Notes under the pieces: generated by a model
The model's database searches: none
What the model saw: only the letters and a program-made list of their open reading frames with translations
Told to the model about the DNA's origin: nothing
Position numbers and translations under genes: made by a program
Shown here: positions 26,585 through 35,658 of the stretch, piece by piece
Layout: each line of letters starts with the position of its first letter
Position numbering within the stretch: position 1 is the first letter of the stretch
Source: an uncultured Bacteroidales bacterium
GTDB lineage: Bacteria; Bacteroidota; Bacteroidia; Bacteroidales; UBA932
Length of the DNA: 64,000 bases
Direction: 5' to 3'
Assembly (NCBI GenBank): GCA_944325495.1
Contig: CALVAD010000001.1
Span: forward strand, 214,538-278,537

Positions 26585-27483
26585 AGTTCCTTGGTAACGG
26601 TTATTGTCTGTTCTTCATATATCCATGTTCCTCCCCTCCAGGGTTCGCAGCATTCGCTCGGCTGGTTGTGCCAGCAGCCGCAGTAGTTGCACACCCATGC
26701 GACGGGATTCTCGCTCCTGACTTTCTGTATCACCGAAATTTTGCGCGCGGAGTAATAGTTGCGCTGCTCCTGCGGCGTGGAGCCGGCGGGAGGCACCATG
26801 TGCTCGAGCGTGGAGTTCAGCTCGGCCTTCATCTTTTCGTATTCCGCCTGGAGTTCGGCCTTCGACTTCCGCTTCGGCCTGGTCCGTTCCGGTGCGGTCT
26901 GCTGTCTGGGGGCGGGAGCCGCAGGCGTCGTCGGCGGTGTGGGGGAGCCTCCTGATTTCACGGCGGCCAGCATCTCCTTGAGCCTGAGTATGTCGGGAGG
27001 GAGCTCCCTGGCAGGCCCCGGGGTTTCGGCTTCGCCGTCTCCGTCGCCTCCGAGGTCGATGAGCCCGCCCTCGGGAGTGTCGTCTATCTGCTGCTGGAGT
27101 TCCGCCATTCTGACCGCAAGTTCGGCCGCCTTGAGATACACCGGGTCCTTCATGGCCCTTTCTACCTCCTTGCGGGCCGCCGGCGTCAGCGGCTCGTTGC
27201 ACTTGCGGCAGTAGGCTCTCGCGTTGAGGGTGCCGCAGCGCGGGCATACGACGCCCCGGCGGCTCATGCCGCATTCGGGACATGTTTCTTCTCCCGGAGA
27301 CATCTCGGCGCCGCAGAAGGTGCAGTAAGGGGAAAGAGGGCGGCCGCAATGAGGGCAGAATTCCTCCGTGCCATTGATGGGCTTGCCGCAGTAAGGGCAG
27401 GCGCCGTCCGCGGTCCGCGAAAGATTTTTTTCAGAGGTTCTGACCTGTGACCTGTCTTTCTGTCTGAATAATTCCTGAGCCAT
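26581..27483 (-). CDS. Multi-zinc-ribbon adaptor protein
   Basis: This is the promoter-proximal gene of the run. The 300-residue protein has a series of zinc-ribbon knuckles (CPYC, CPHC, CTFC, CPEC, CPRC, CRKC between about 29 and 96), an acidic middle with a coiled helix, a Pro/Thr-rich linker (about 178-205) and a C-terminal treble-clef-like group (CNYCGCWHNQPSECC) before the end. No enzymatic motif is present. Zinc-ribbon adaptors of this type accompany AAA and kinase proteins in Ter-like and related systems; here it is translationally coupled to the membrane kinase. Likely a scaffold. Confidence 0.78.
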   Translation of the reverse strand: MAQELFRQKDRSQVRTSEKNLSRTADGACPYCGKPINGTEEFCPHCGRPLSPYCTFCGAEMSPGEETCPECGMSRRGVVCPRCGTLNARAYCRKCNEPLTPAARKEVERAMKDPVYLKAAELAVRMAELQQQIDDTPEGGLIDLGGDGDGEAETPGPARELPPDILRLKEMLAAVKSGGSPTPPTTPAAPAPRQQTAPERTRPKRKSKAELQAEYEKMKAELNSTLEHMVPPAGSTPQEQRNYYSARKISVIQKVRSENPVAWVCNYCGCWHNQPSECCEPWRGGTWIYEEQTITVTKEL

Positions 27484-27580
27484 CGGTTATTGCCTTAATC
27501 ATGTAAAGTCGTGGTGCTCTTCCTCGCATAAAAAGAGGCAGGCCATATTAATTTTTTGAGCGGCCTCGGAGCGACTTCAG

Positions 27581-27610
27581 TTCGCAATATACGAATTATT
27601 TATAAATTTG
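27581..27610 (+). promoter_or_regulatory. Probable glnS promoter
   Basis: TAAATTTG at 27603-27610 matches the -7 consensus; the best -33 candidate is TTCG at 27581-27584 with an 18-base spacer, a weaker match. It lies 27 bases before the ATG at 27638 and overlaps the longer in-frame start at 27608, which supports the shorter start. The intergenic strip 27484-27637 should also drive the minus-strand operon, but I find no good TAnnTTTG box in that direction. Confidence 0.45.
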
Positions 27611-27637
27611 TCCCGCTTAACGAGTTGTACACATACA

Positions 27638-29290
<1,653 letters not shown>

Positions 29291-29308
29291 TTTCGCGGCT
29301 ATATTTCA

Positions 29309-29373
29309 GAAGGCGGTTGCCTCCCGGCAGGCGGTGAATCTTGGAAAAAGCCTGCCGGGAGGCAACCGCCTTC
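29309..29373. terminator. Perfect 23-bp inverted repeat after glnS
   Basis: Arms at 29309-29331 and 29351-29373 are exact reverse complements over 23 bases, with a 19-base loop. It begins 18 bases after the glnS stop. There is no T-run after it, so it is an atypical terminator; a mobile palindromic repeat is the alternative. Confidence 0.55.
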
Positions 29374-29600
29374 AAACTGCTTTGCTCGATTGCAATACAT
29401 CAGAAAACATTATTGACGCCGGCGCCGGACTATACGATCTCCGGCGGCTAAAGATCAAGCACTGCGCCGGGCTCGTTGGTGATAAACACTTGTCGCGCTA
29501 ATGGGCCTGTGGTGCGCGTGAAACGTCTCCGCTCGTAACCAGTCACACTGATTCCGGGTGATTTGTCGCACCGTCATGTCCCGAAACCTTGTCAGGACAC

Positions 29601-29628
29601 GGCTGCTGTGACCGGTGTTTTGCACGAA
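29601..29628. repeat. Short motif shared with 62737-62766
   Basis: About 24 of 28 bases agree with 62737-62766 if one gap is allowed (core ACCGGTGTTTTGCACGAA here, ACTGGTGTCTTGCACGAA there). It begins where the Panacea-like remnant loses its similarity to the family, so it may be the edge of a dispersed repeat. Confidence 0.3.
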
Positions 29629-29818
29629 GGCCGCTGATTGCCATCCCGTGTTCGCGGTACGCCAGAAAATCAGTGTAGAACAGCAGTTTGTTCATCTTGG
29701 TGTACCATACGTCACCGCATTTTTCCAAAATATGGAACAGCGTGTTTTTCAGGCGGTCCAATGATACTGCCGCGTATCCGTTTTCCTGTCCCCGGCCGTG
29801 ACTGAAGACTCTGCTCAT
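29615..29818 (-). pseudogene. Remnant of a Panacea-domain (SocA/GepA-like, DUF4065) gene
   Basis: A minus-strand frame encodes NGYAAVSLDRLKNTLFHILEKCGD and onward through MNKLLFYTDFLAYREHG to GMAISGLRAKH. This is the recognisable N-terminal part of the Panacea domain, which normally runs LDKLK..ILYI..KCGD..KTKLNKLLYFADF..Y..G.SITG. After this the family sequence is lost, and there is no own start codon. Panacea proteins are usually antitoxins or phage-associated, so this is probably debris of a toxin-antitoxin or mobile element. Confidence 0.6.
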
Positions 29819-29828
29819 CTCGTACCGC

Positions 29829-29909
29829 CCAGCGGGTCTCCAGGCGGTCGAGTTCGGAGATGATTTCCTGGATGCGGGCGCCGGCTTGTTGCAGGGCGTC
29901 GCAGGACAT
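29829..29909 (-). pseudogene. Displaced 3' end of an ABC-F ATPase gene
   Basis: The frame reads MSCDALQQAGARIQEIISEL and then DRLETRW. It matches the last residues of the intact ABC-F protein at 41860-43626 (MSYEDLQKSGARIQEIISEL, then DSLETRW). By eye the nucleotide identity is roughly 85 percent over about 85 bases, in the same orientation. No other part of an ABC-F gene is present. The copy and the intact gene end bracket the haem-acquisition-like locus. Confidence 0.7.
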
Positions 29910-29989
29910 GCCGCAGGGGCTGATATGGTTGCGGTCACCGTGCGGCGGGATAAGGGGATGGTGGGATTCAAAATCATCATTTATTGTGA

Positions 29990-30021
29990 TTGACGCGAGC
30001 GATCCCCCCGATATATCTTTG
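29990..30021 (+). promoter_or_regulatory. Promoter of the TonB receptor operon
   Basis: TTGA (29990-29993), a 20-base spacer and TATCTTTG (30014-30021) give a good Bacteroidetes promoter. Transcription would start near 30028, about 13 bases before the ATG at 30041. I see no Fur-like palindrome. Confidence 0.5.
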
Positions 30022-30040
30022 CACTCCTGAAATGTAAGGC

Positions 30041-32857
30041 ATGAACAGATTCATTTCAATCCTATTCTGCGCGGTTTCCGCTTTCGTGTACGGTTCGACG
30101 GCGCCGGTGTCGGCCGCTGAGCCGGACGGAGCGATTTCGGGAAGGGTCGTTTCGGCGGAAGACGGGCGGCCGATAGAATTCGCGGTCATAAGTCTGCTTC
30201 CGTCCAAAATATATACGACGACTGATGTCGACGGAAACTACCGTATTGAAAACATTCCGATTGGCGAGGTGACCGTCGAGGCGTCGTTCTTCGGCATGAG
30301 TACGGAGTCGAAGAATCTCGTTATTACGGGCGGAAAGGATTATGTGCTCGATTTCACTCTGTCTGAAATCAGTTTCCGTATGCAGGAGGTCACGGTGACG
30401 GCTACCCGCGACGAAGCGGGCAAGGCGACGGCCTCGATGATCTCGCGCCAGGCCATGGATCACCTTCAGGCTTCTTCCCTGAATGACGTGATGTCGCTGC
30501 TGCCCGGCGTCGCGATTTCGAATTCGAGCATCAGCGGGGTCCAGAACCTGACCCTCAGGGGGCCAGGATACGGTGACGCCTCGATGAACAGTCTGGGGAC
30601 GGCTGTCATCGTGGACGGAGCCCCGCTGTCCAACAACGCCAATCTTCAAGTGCTTTCGCCGGCGCTCAACTCCGGCAATCTCTCGACTTCAAACAATATG
30701 ACGGGAGGAGGAGCTTCACCGGCGGCCGGAGTCGACATACGCAACATATCCACCGACAATATCGAATCGGTCGAGGTCATACGCGGAATAGCGTCCGTGC
30801 AGTACGGAGACATGACTTCGGGAGCGGTGATAGTGAAGTCCCGCGCAGGCGCTTCGCCCTATATCGTCAGGGTGCGTACGAATCCCAGCATCTGGCAGCT
30901 TTCGGCCAGCAAGGGGTTCCAGACGCGGAAGGCCGGAAGCTTCAATTTCAGCGTTGACTACGCATACAGTACGGAAAAGCTCACCGCAGCATACGAATCG
31001 TACCGCAGATTGAACGGCAAGCTCCTGTGGAGCAAGAATTTCGGCCCGCTCAACACCAATACATCCATTGATTTCAGCTACAGCAACGACTTCCAGGGCG
31101 ACAATCCCGACATGGAGGAGAGGAACGTCATGACCGGGGCCTCCGGCATCGGAGCAAGGTTCTCGACCAACGGACATCTGAACCTTCAGAATGCCGGATG
31201 GCTCAAGTCGCTGGACTACAATATAGCGGGCGGCTATACCGACAAGCATTCCTTCCGGGAGCAGGAGGAGGCGAACTCCATGCAGCTCTACACCACGGCT
31301 CTCGGAAATTCCATAGTCAGCAATATTCCCGGAGCTGTCATCAGAGACGAGTACGGAGAGACCATAACCTCCTTTGCTCCCGGAGACGAGCATGCGTCCG
31401 CCACGGTGACGCCTTCCAATTATGTGGCACGATACGACATATACGGCAAGGAGATCAACGCCTACGGTAAACTGGTGGCCAATTTCTATGCGCGCATCGG
31501 AGAACATGCGGACAACGGCATAGTCGCGGGGGCCGACTTCAGAACCGACGGCAATCTCGGAGACGGACTGGTGAATACGGGAGGAGAGTATCCTCTGGAG
31601 CCTCGTGTGAGGCACAGGAGATACGGTGACATACCCTTTGTCAGCCAGCTCGGCATATTCGCCGAAGACAATCTGGTGTGGAAAATTGCCGGAAGGAAGC
31701 TCGACATAGTCGCAGGGGCCCGTTTCGACATGATAAACGGGAAGACGGTGTGGGAACCGCGTACGAATCTGTCGTTCGAGATCATTCCGGAGGTGTTCAG
31801 CATACGCGGCGGATGGGGAGTCAGCGCCAAGGCCCCCACTGCCATCTATCTGTATCCTGACAAATACTACTACGACGCCGTTCTCTACAGCAACATGCTT
31901 TCGGGCCTGGAGTCCTCGGAGGAACTTGTGATAGGGCGGACTTTCGTGTTCGACACCGAGAATCCGGATCTTGAAATCGCTACCAACCGCAAGGCGGAGA
32001 TAGGATTCGACCTGAAGCTGGCCGGAAGATACAGGCTTTCGGTGACCGCATACGACGAGTTCATGGACAACGGCTATCTTTTCGGAAAGGATCTGAGCTG
32101 CTGGCAGCTGATTTCGTTCACCCAGTACGTCCAGGCCTCCAAGGAGGCCGGAGAACGTCCGGTTCTGACTCCCGGAAGAACCTACAACACATTCGCAAGC
32201 TGGTACAAGCCGTTGAACAACGATGTGAACCATAGCCGCGGAGTCGAATTCGAACTTGACCTCGGGCGTTTCGACGCCATCAGGACATCGTTCTATATGA
32301 ACGGCGCATTCGCGGAAAGCAGTTCGTACAACAAGGGCGACACTTTTTCCGCAAGGGCGAGCTCTGAGTCCACTCTCGAATATAACATAGGAATCTATGA
32401 ACCTGCTGTCGCAACCGACCGCTGGCAGAACCTCCTCACCACTTTCAGGGCGGTGCACAACATTCCCGAGCTCGGTTTCGTGGTCAGCCTCACCGCACAG
32501 GTCAACTGGTTCGAGCGTTGGTGGACGGAATACGGTGACGACGAGATGTTCGTGTCCTATATCTCGTGGAAAGACGGAAAGGTGTATGACTTCGACCCTG
32601 CGATGAAGGACGACCCGGAGTTCTCGTATATGTTCACCACGCGTTCCGCATACAGGAAAGAAGTCGAGATGACCCGGCCTTACCTGCTTCTGAACCTGAA
32701 CATCTCGAAGGAGATAGGAGACTGGCTTACGGCGTCTTTCTATGTCAATAACCTGCTGAACAACAGGCCTCTCTATGAATCCAGAAGGAGCCCCGGCACC
32801 TTCGACGAGCTCGGAATCCCCATCTTCTTCGGTTTTGAAATGAAAATAACGATATAA
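30041..32857 (+). CDS. TonB-dependent outer-membrane receptor
   Basis: The 938-residue protein has a signal peptide (cut near residue 26), a carboxypeptidase-regulatory-like domain (about 31-110, GAISGRVVSAEDGRPIEFA), a plug domain (about 113-275; VTVTATRD, LRGPG, VEVIRGIASVQYGDMTSGAV) and a beta-barrel to the C-terminus. No SusD partner is present, so it is not a glycan SusC. The downstream DUF4876 lipoprotein and DUF6850 barrel are the usual partners of a receptor class linked to iron or haem. It is the first gene of a seven-gene operon whose genes overlap or nearly touch. Ligand likely haem or a haem-protein product, inferred from the HmuY-type gene at the end. Confidence 0.9.
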   Translation: MNRFISILFCAVSAFVYGSTAPVSAAEPDGAISGRVVSAEDGRPIEFAVISLLPSKIYTTTDVDGNYRIENIPIGEVTVEASFFGMSTESKNLVITGGKDYVLDFTLSEISFRMQEVTVTATRDEAGKATASMISRQAMDHLQASSLNDVMSLLPGVAISNSSISGVQNLTLRGPGYGDASMNSLGTAVIVDGAPLSNNANLQVLSPALNSGNLSTSNNMTGGGASPAAGVDIRNISTDNIESVEVIRGIASVQYGDMTSGAVIVKSRAGASPYIVRVRTNPSIWQLSASKGFQTRKAGSFNFSVDYAYSTEKLTAAYESYRRLNGKLLWSKNFGPLNTNTSIDFSYSNDFQGDNPDMEERNVMTGASGIGARFSTNGHLNLQNAGWLKSLDYNIAGGYTDKHSFREQEEANSMQLYTTALGNSIVSNIPGAVIRDEYGETITSFAPGDEHASATVTPSNYVARYDIYGKEINAYGKLVANFYARIGEHADNGIVAGADFRTDGNLGDGLVNTGGEYPLEPRVRHRRYGDIPFVSQLGIFAEDNLVWKIAGRKLDIVAGARFDMINGKTVWEPRTNLSFEIIPEVFSIRGGWGVSAKAPTAIYLYPDKYYYDAVLYSNMLSGLESSEELVIGRTFVFDTENPDLEIATNRKAEIGFDLKLAGRYRLSVTAYDEFMDNGYLFGKDLSCWQLISFTQYVQASKEAGERPVLTPGRTYNTFASWYKPLNNDVNHSRGVEFELDLGRFDAIRTSFYMNGAFAESSSYNKGDTFSARASSESTLEYNIGIYEPAVATDRWQNLLTTFRAVHNIPELGFVVSLTAQVNWFERWWTEYGDDEMFVSYISWKDGKVYDFDPAMKDDPEFSYMFTTRSAYRKEVEMTRPYLLLNLNISKEIGDWLTASFYVNNLLNNRPLYESRRSPGTFDELGIPIFFGFEMKITI

Positions 32858-32870
32858 TAACCCCGTTTTT

Positions 32871-34073
32871 ATGAAAAAGACAATATTGCTTTCTGTCGCG
32901 GCGCTTGGAATGGCCGCTCTGGCGGTCTCCTGCCAGAAAGAAGAGGTGGTGCCTGTCGCCGTCTCCGTAATCGTGGATGAATCCGCTCTCGTGGATGTCC
33001 CTTCCCCCGAATCATATACCGTGAGCCTCACGAATCTCTCCACCGCGGAGGTCATGACCGCGGAAACCGAAAACTCCACGGCAAGCTTCATGTCCGTGGT
33101 ACCCGGTCTTTATGGCGTGAGTGTCCTGGCGACGGCTTCCGATGGCGGCAAGTCGTACAATTATTCCGGTTCCGCCTCTTCCGTGGAGATATCGGCCGAG
33201 GGTCAGACAATCAAGGTCCCTGTGACCGTGGCTGAATCTTCGGCACTGGTGCTCAAGGAAATCTACTACGCCTGCTCCGGAGACTATTACATCCGCGAGC
33301 AGTTCTACGAGGTCTACAACAACTCCGACGCCACGGTCTATCTTGACGACCTGTGCATCGCCGAAGTCGATTACTACAACCAGGTCGACAAGGCTCCCTA
33401 TAACTTCCAGATAGAGAATCCGCAGAACTATGTATTCGCCGGAGATGTATGGCAGATTCCCGGCGACGGCACGAGCTATCCCCTGCAGCCCGGCGAGAGT
33501 GCTGTGATAGCCCAGTGGGCGACTGACCACTCCATGGAGTCGCTGAATCCCGGTTCCGCCATCGGCGACCTCAGCAGCGCGGAATTCGAGGCTCTGACCG
33601 GTGAGAGCACGGCCGGCACTACCGTGATCACGGACAATGCGGCGATCGACATGGAGCACCCCGTCATGGCCTATTCGCAGCCTCAATGGCTCACTTCCAC
33701 AGGAGGGGCGACCATGGTGATATTCTATCCCGGGCATGAGCTCAATTCGGAGAATATGATCGCCGCAGAGGGGCTCTACGGCGGAGCCCGCGAGATTCCT
33801 GTCGAGTGGATCCTCGACGGAGTGAACGCGGTGCCGGACGAGACCATGATCCAGTATAAGGGTTTGCCTGACAACATCGACGCGGGCGCCGTCTGGACAG
33901 GCGAGGCCTACTGCGGCAAGAGCATAGCCCGCAAGATTTCCGAAACCCGCGATGACGGAAGGATAATCTACATGGATACGAACAACAGCTCCAATGACTT
34001 CGAGGTCATGGACAAGCCTGAGATACGTCGCAACGGCGCCAAGATTCCTTCATGGAACACCTGGGCTGAATAA
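32871..34073 (+). CDS. DUF4876-family lipoprotein
   Basis: The 400-residue protein has a lipobox ending at Cys21 (LAVSC), then an Ig-like N-terminal part (about 25-120) and a larger domain with KEIYYACSGDYYIREQF, EVYNNSDATVYLDDLCIAE and SNDFEVMDKPEIRR, typical of DUF4876. Such proteins sit next to TonB receptors in many Bacteroidetes and are thought to be surface partners of the receptor. The gene starts 13 nt after the receptor stop, and its own TAA overlaps the next ATG (TAATG). Confidence 0.88.
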   Translation: MKKTILLSVAALGMAALAVSCQKEEVVPVAVSVIVDESALVDVPSPESYTVSLTNLSTAEVMTAETENSTASFMSVVPGLYGVSVLATASDGGKSYNYSGSASSVEISAEGQTIKVPVTVAESSALVLKEIYYACSGDYYIREQFYEVYNNSDATVYLDDLCIAEVDYYNQVDKAPYNFQIENPQNYVFAGDVWQIPGDGTSYPLQPGESAVIAQWATDHSMESLNPGSAIGDLSSAEFEALTGESTAGTTVITDNAAIDMEHPVMAYSQPQWLTSTGGATMVIFYPGHELNSENMIAAEGLYGGAREIPVEWILDGVNAVPDETMIQYKGLPDNIDAGAVWTGEAYCGKSIARKISETRDDGRIIYMDTNNSSNDFEVMDKPEIRRNGAKIPSWNTWAE

Positions 34074-35638
34074 TGAAGCGTACCGAAGTGACAAGAACAG
34101 CTCTTGCAGGAACTATGCTGCTGTGCCTCTGCCTCGCGGCGGGGGCGCAGGAGCGTGCTGTTCCGGCAACGAGGGAAACTGCTGTCGGCTCCAGCTTGTG
34201 GCTCAGAAGTTCCAACAGCGCCGGTCTCGCCCTGGACTCGCTCGGAGTGATGTCCGATCTGTCGCTTGGCTTCTCATTCGAACAGGGAGGACTCAAGTCG
34301 GTCTGGGCAGGTGAGAGGGAGACAGATGCGGGAGTCGAGGCGAAAGGTGTGGCCAAGGTTGCGGGAATGACTTTGTACGGAGATTTCTCTTACGACTATA
34401 CCGACATCTCCGGAGCCCGGTACAACGCCTCCGTGTATGAGCCGGCATACGACCAGCCGTATTATGTGGCGGACTATTCCGTTTCTGGCTGGAAGAAGCA
34501 GGCCTACGACATGGGGTTCCGCGGTGCGACTCCTCTTTTCTGGAGAGACAGGGCGGCATTCGGCTTCGAGGCACGCTACAAGGCCATGGTAGGAGCCAAG
34601 CAGACCGACCCGAGGACGGAGACCTTCAGATACGACCTGCTTCTCGCCCCGTCTTTCACCTTCAGCTTCGGCGGCGCCGGAACATTTGGGCTGAAGCTGG
34701 AGTACATGCACGGCTTCGAGAGAAGTACGCCGTCGGTCGAGAACGACTGGGTGACGCCGAGGGTCGCGATCATGCGCGGCCTTGGCTTCTACACCGCGGG
34801 TACGGCCGGCGGGAATCTCGGCTTCGACATATTCTATTACAAGACGAACCGCTATGGCGGATCATTGCAGTACGCCTTCAGTTCGTCTCCCGCCGACCTG
34901 CTCGTGGATGTGGGATCATATGTCTCCACGACATTGGTGAGCGAGAATCCCGAATTCCCCAGAATGAGGGGCCGGACTGAAAAATTCGGTCTGACCCTCG
35001 ACGCCATGGCGAATCTCGGCAGGCGGAAGAATCATCGCGTCATGCTCCGCGCGGACTGGGGTTCGACTTCCGGATATGAGTATAATCAGCAGCTCGGCAC
35101 TTCTCAGGGCGTTTCGCACTGGATTACTATAAACAATCCTCTGATGAGCACATACGACATCCTTGAGGCGGACATGTCGTACGTCTGGTATTCCGGATTT
35201 GACGGGAGCGGGGAGTATGATTTCAGACTCGGTCTTTCTGCTGACATGTTCATGATGATGCAGAAATATGTCGCGCCGCTTTCGCGTTTCGACGCATCGA
35301 ACGCGGGCTTGCGGGTCTTTGCCGGATGGAACATTCCCGTCGGAGTCTCCGGCCGCCTGCTTCCGGAGCTGTGTGCCGGATATCGTCTGTCGCCGTCCGG
35401 CGTATATAGCTATGCCGGCACGATGAACCGGGATTCCGAAATTGTCCTGGACATGTATCCGTCCGAGCTGAATTTTCTTACGGCGGACAGGCTTGAGACA
35501 TCTTTCGGTCTGACCTGGGCTCTCGGAGTCAGAGACAAGTCCTCGCTCTGCTTTTCGCTGCGAGGAGGCTATGACCACAGTTTCGGTCTCCGCGAGCATA
35601 GGCTGACGGCTGCCTTCGGAGTCGCCTATCTGTTCTGA
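34073..35638 (+). CDS. DUF6850-like outer-membrane beta-barrel protein
   Basis: The 521-residue protein has a signal peptide ending at AGAQ (about residue 25), alternating beta-strands with many aromatic residues over its full length and a C-terminal Phe (AFGVAYLF), a classic outer-membrane signature. The pattern matches the DUF6850 barrels that accompany DUF4876 and TonB receptors. Function unknown; possibly a second pore or an anchor for the peptidases encoded next. Start and stop context make it part of the operon. Confidence 0.82.
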   Translation: MKRTEVTRTALAGTMLLCLCLAAGAQERAVPATRETAVGSSLWLRSSNSAGLALDSLGVMSDLSLGFSFEQGGLKSVWAGERETDAGVEAKGVAKVAGMTLYGDFSYDYTDISGARYNASVYEPAYDQPYYVADYSVSGWKKQAYDMGFRGATPLFWRDRAAFGFEARYKAMVGAKQTDPRTETFRYDLLLAPSFTFSFGGAGTFGLKLEYMHGFERSTPSVENDWVTPRVAIMRGLGFYTAGTAGGNLGFDIFYYKTNRYGGSLQYAFSSSPADLLVDVGSYVSTTLVSENPEFPRMRGRTEKFGLTLDAMANLGRRKNHRVMLRADWGSTSGYEYNQQLGTSQGVSHWITINNPLMSTYDILEADMSYVWYSGFDGSGEYDFRLGLSADMFMMMQKYVAPLSRFDASNAGLRVFAGWNIPVGVSGRLLPELCAGYRLSPSGVYSYAGTMNRDSEIVLDMYPSELNFLTADRLETSFGLTWALGVRDKSSLCFSLRGGYDHSFGLREHRLTAAFGVAYLF

Positions 35639-35658
35639 TTTTTCAGCTTTCGAGAATA

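Noticed and set aside
9785-27483. Type VI secretion system reading of the kinase/PP2C/FHA genes
   Set aside because: No Tss structural genes (Hcp, VgrG, sheath, baseplate, membrane complex or ClpV) are present in the window.
29375-29600. tRNA or small RNA in the gap after glnS
   Set aside because: No cloverleaf, T-loop consensus or terminator-bounded structure could be found by eye.
30716-33091. 791-codon minus-strand frame
   Set aside because: Shadow of the TonB receptor gene, which has plug and barrel motifs on the plus strand.
30041-35638. Polysaccharide utilisation locus
   Set aside because: There is no SusD homologue and no glycoside hydrolase in the operon; DUF4876, DUF6850 and HmuY partners point to another substrate.
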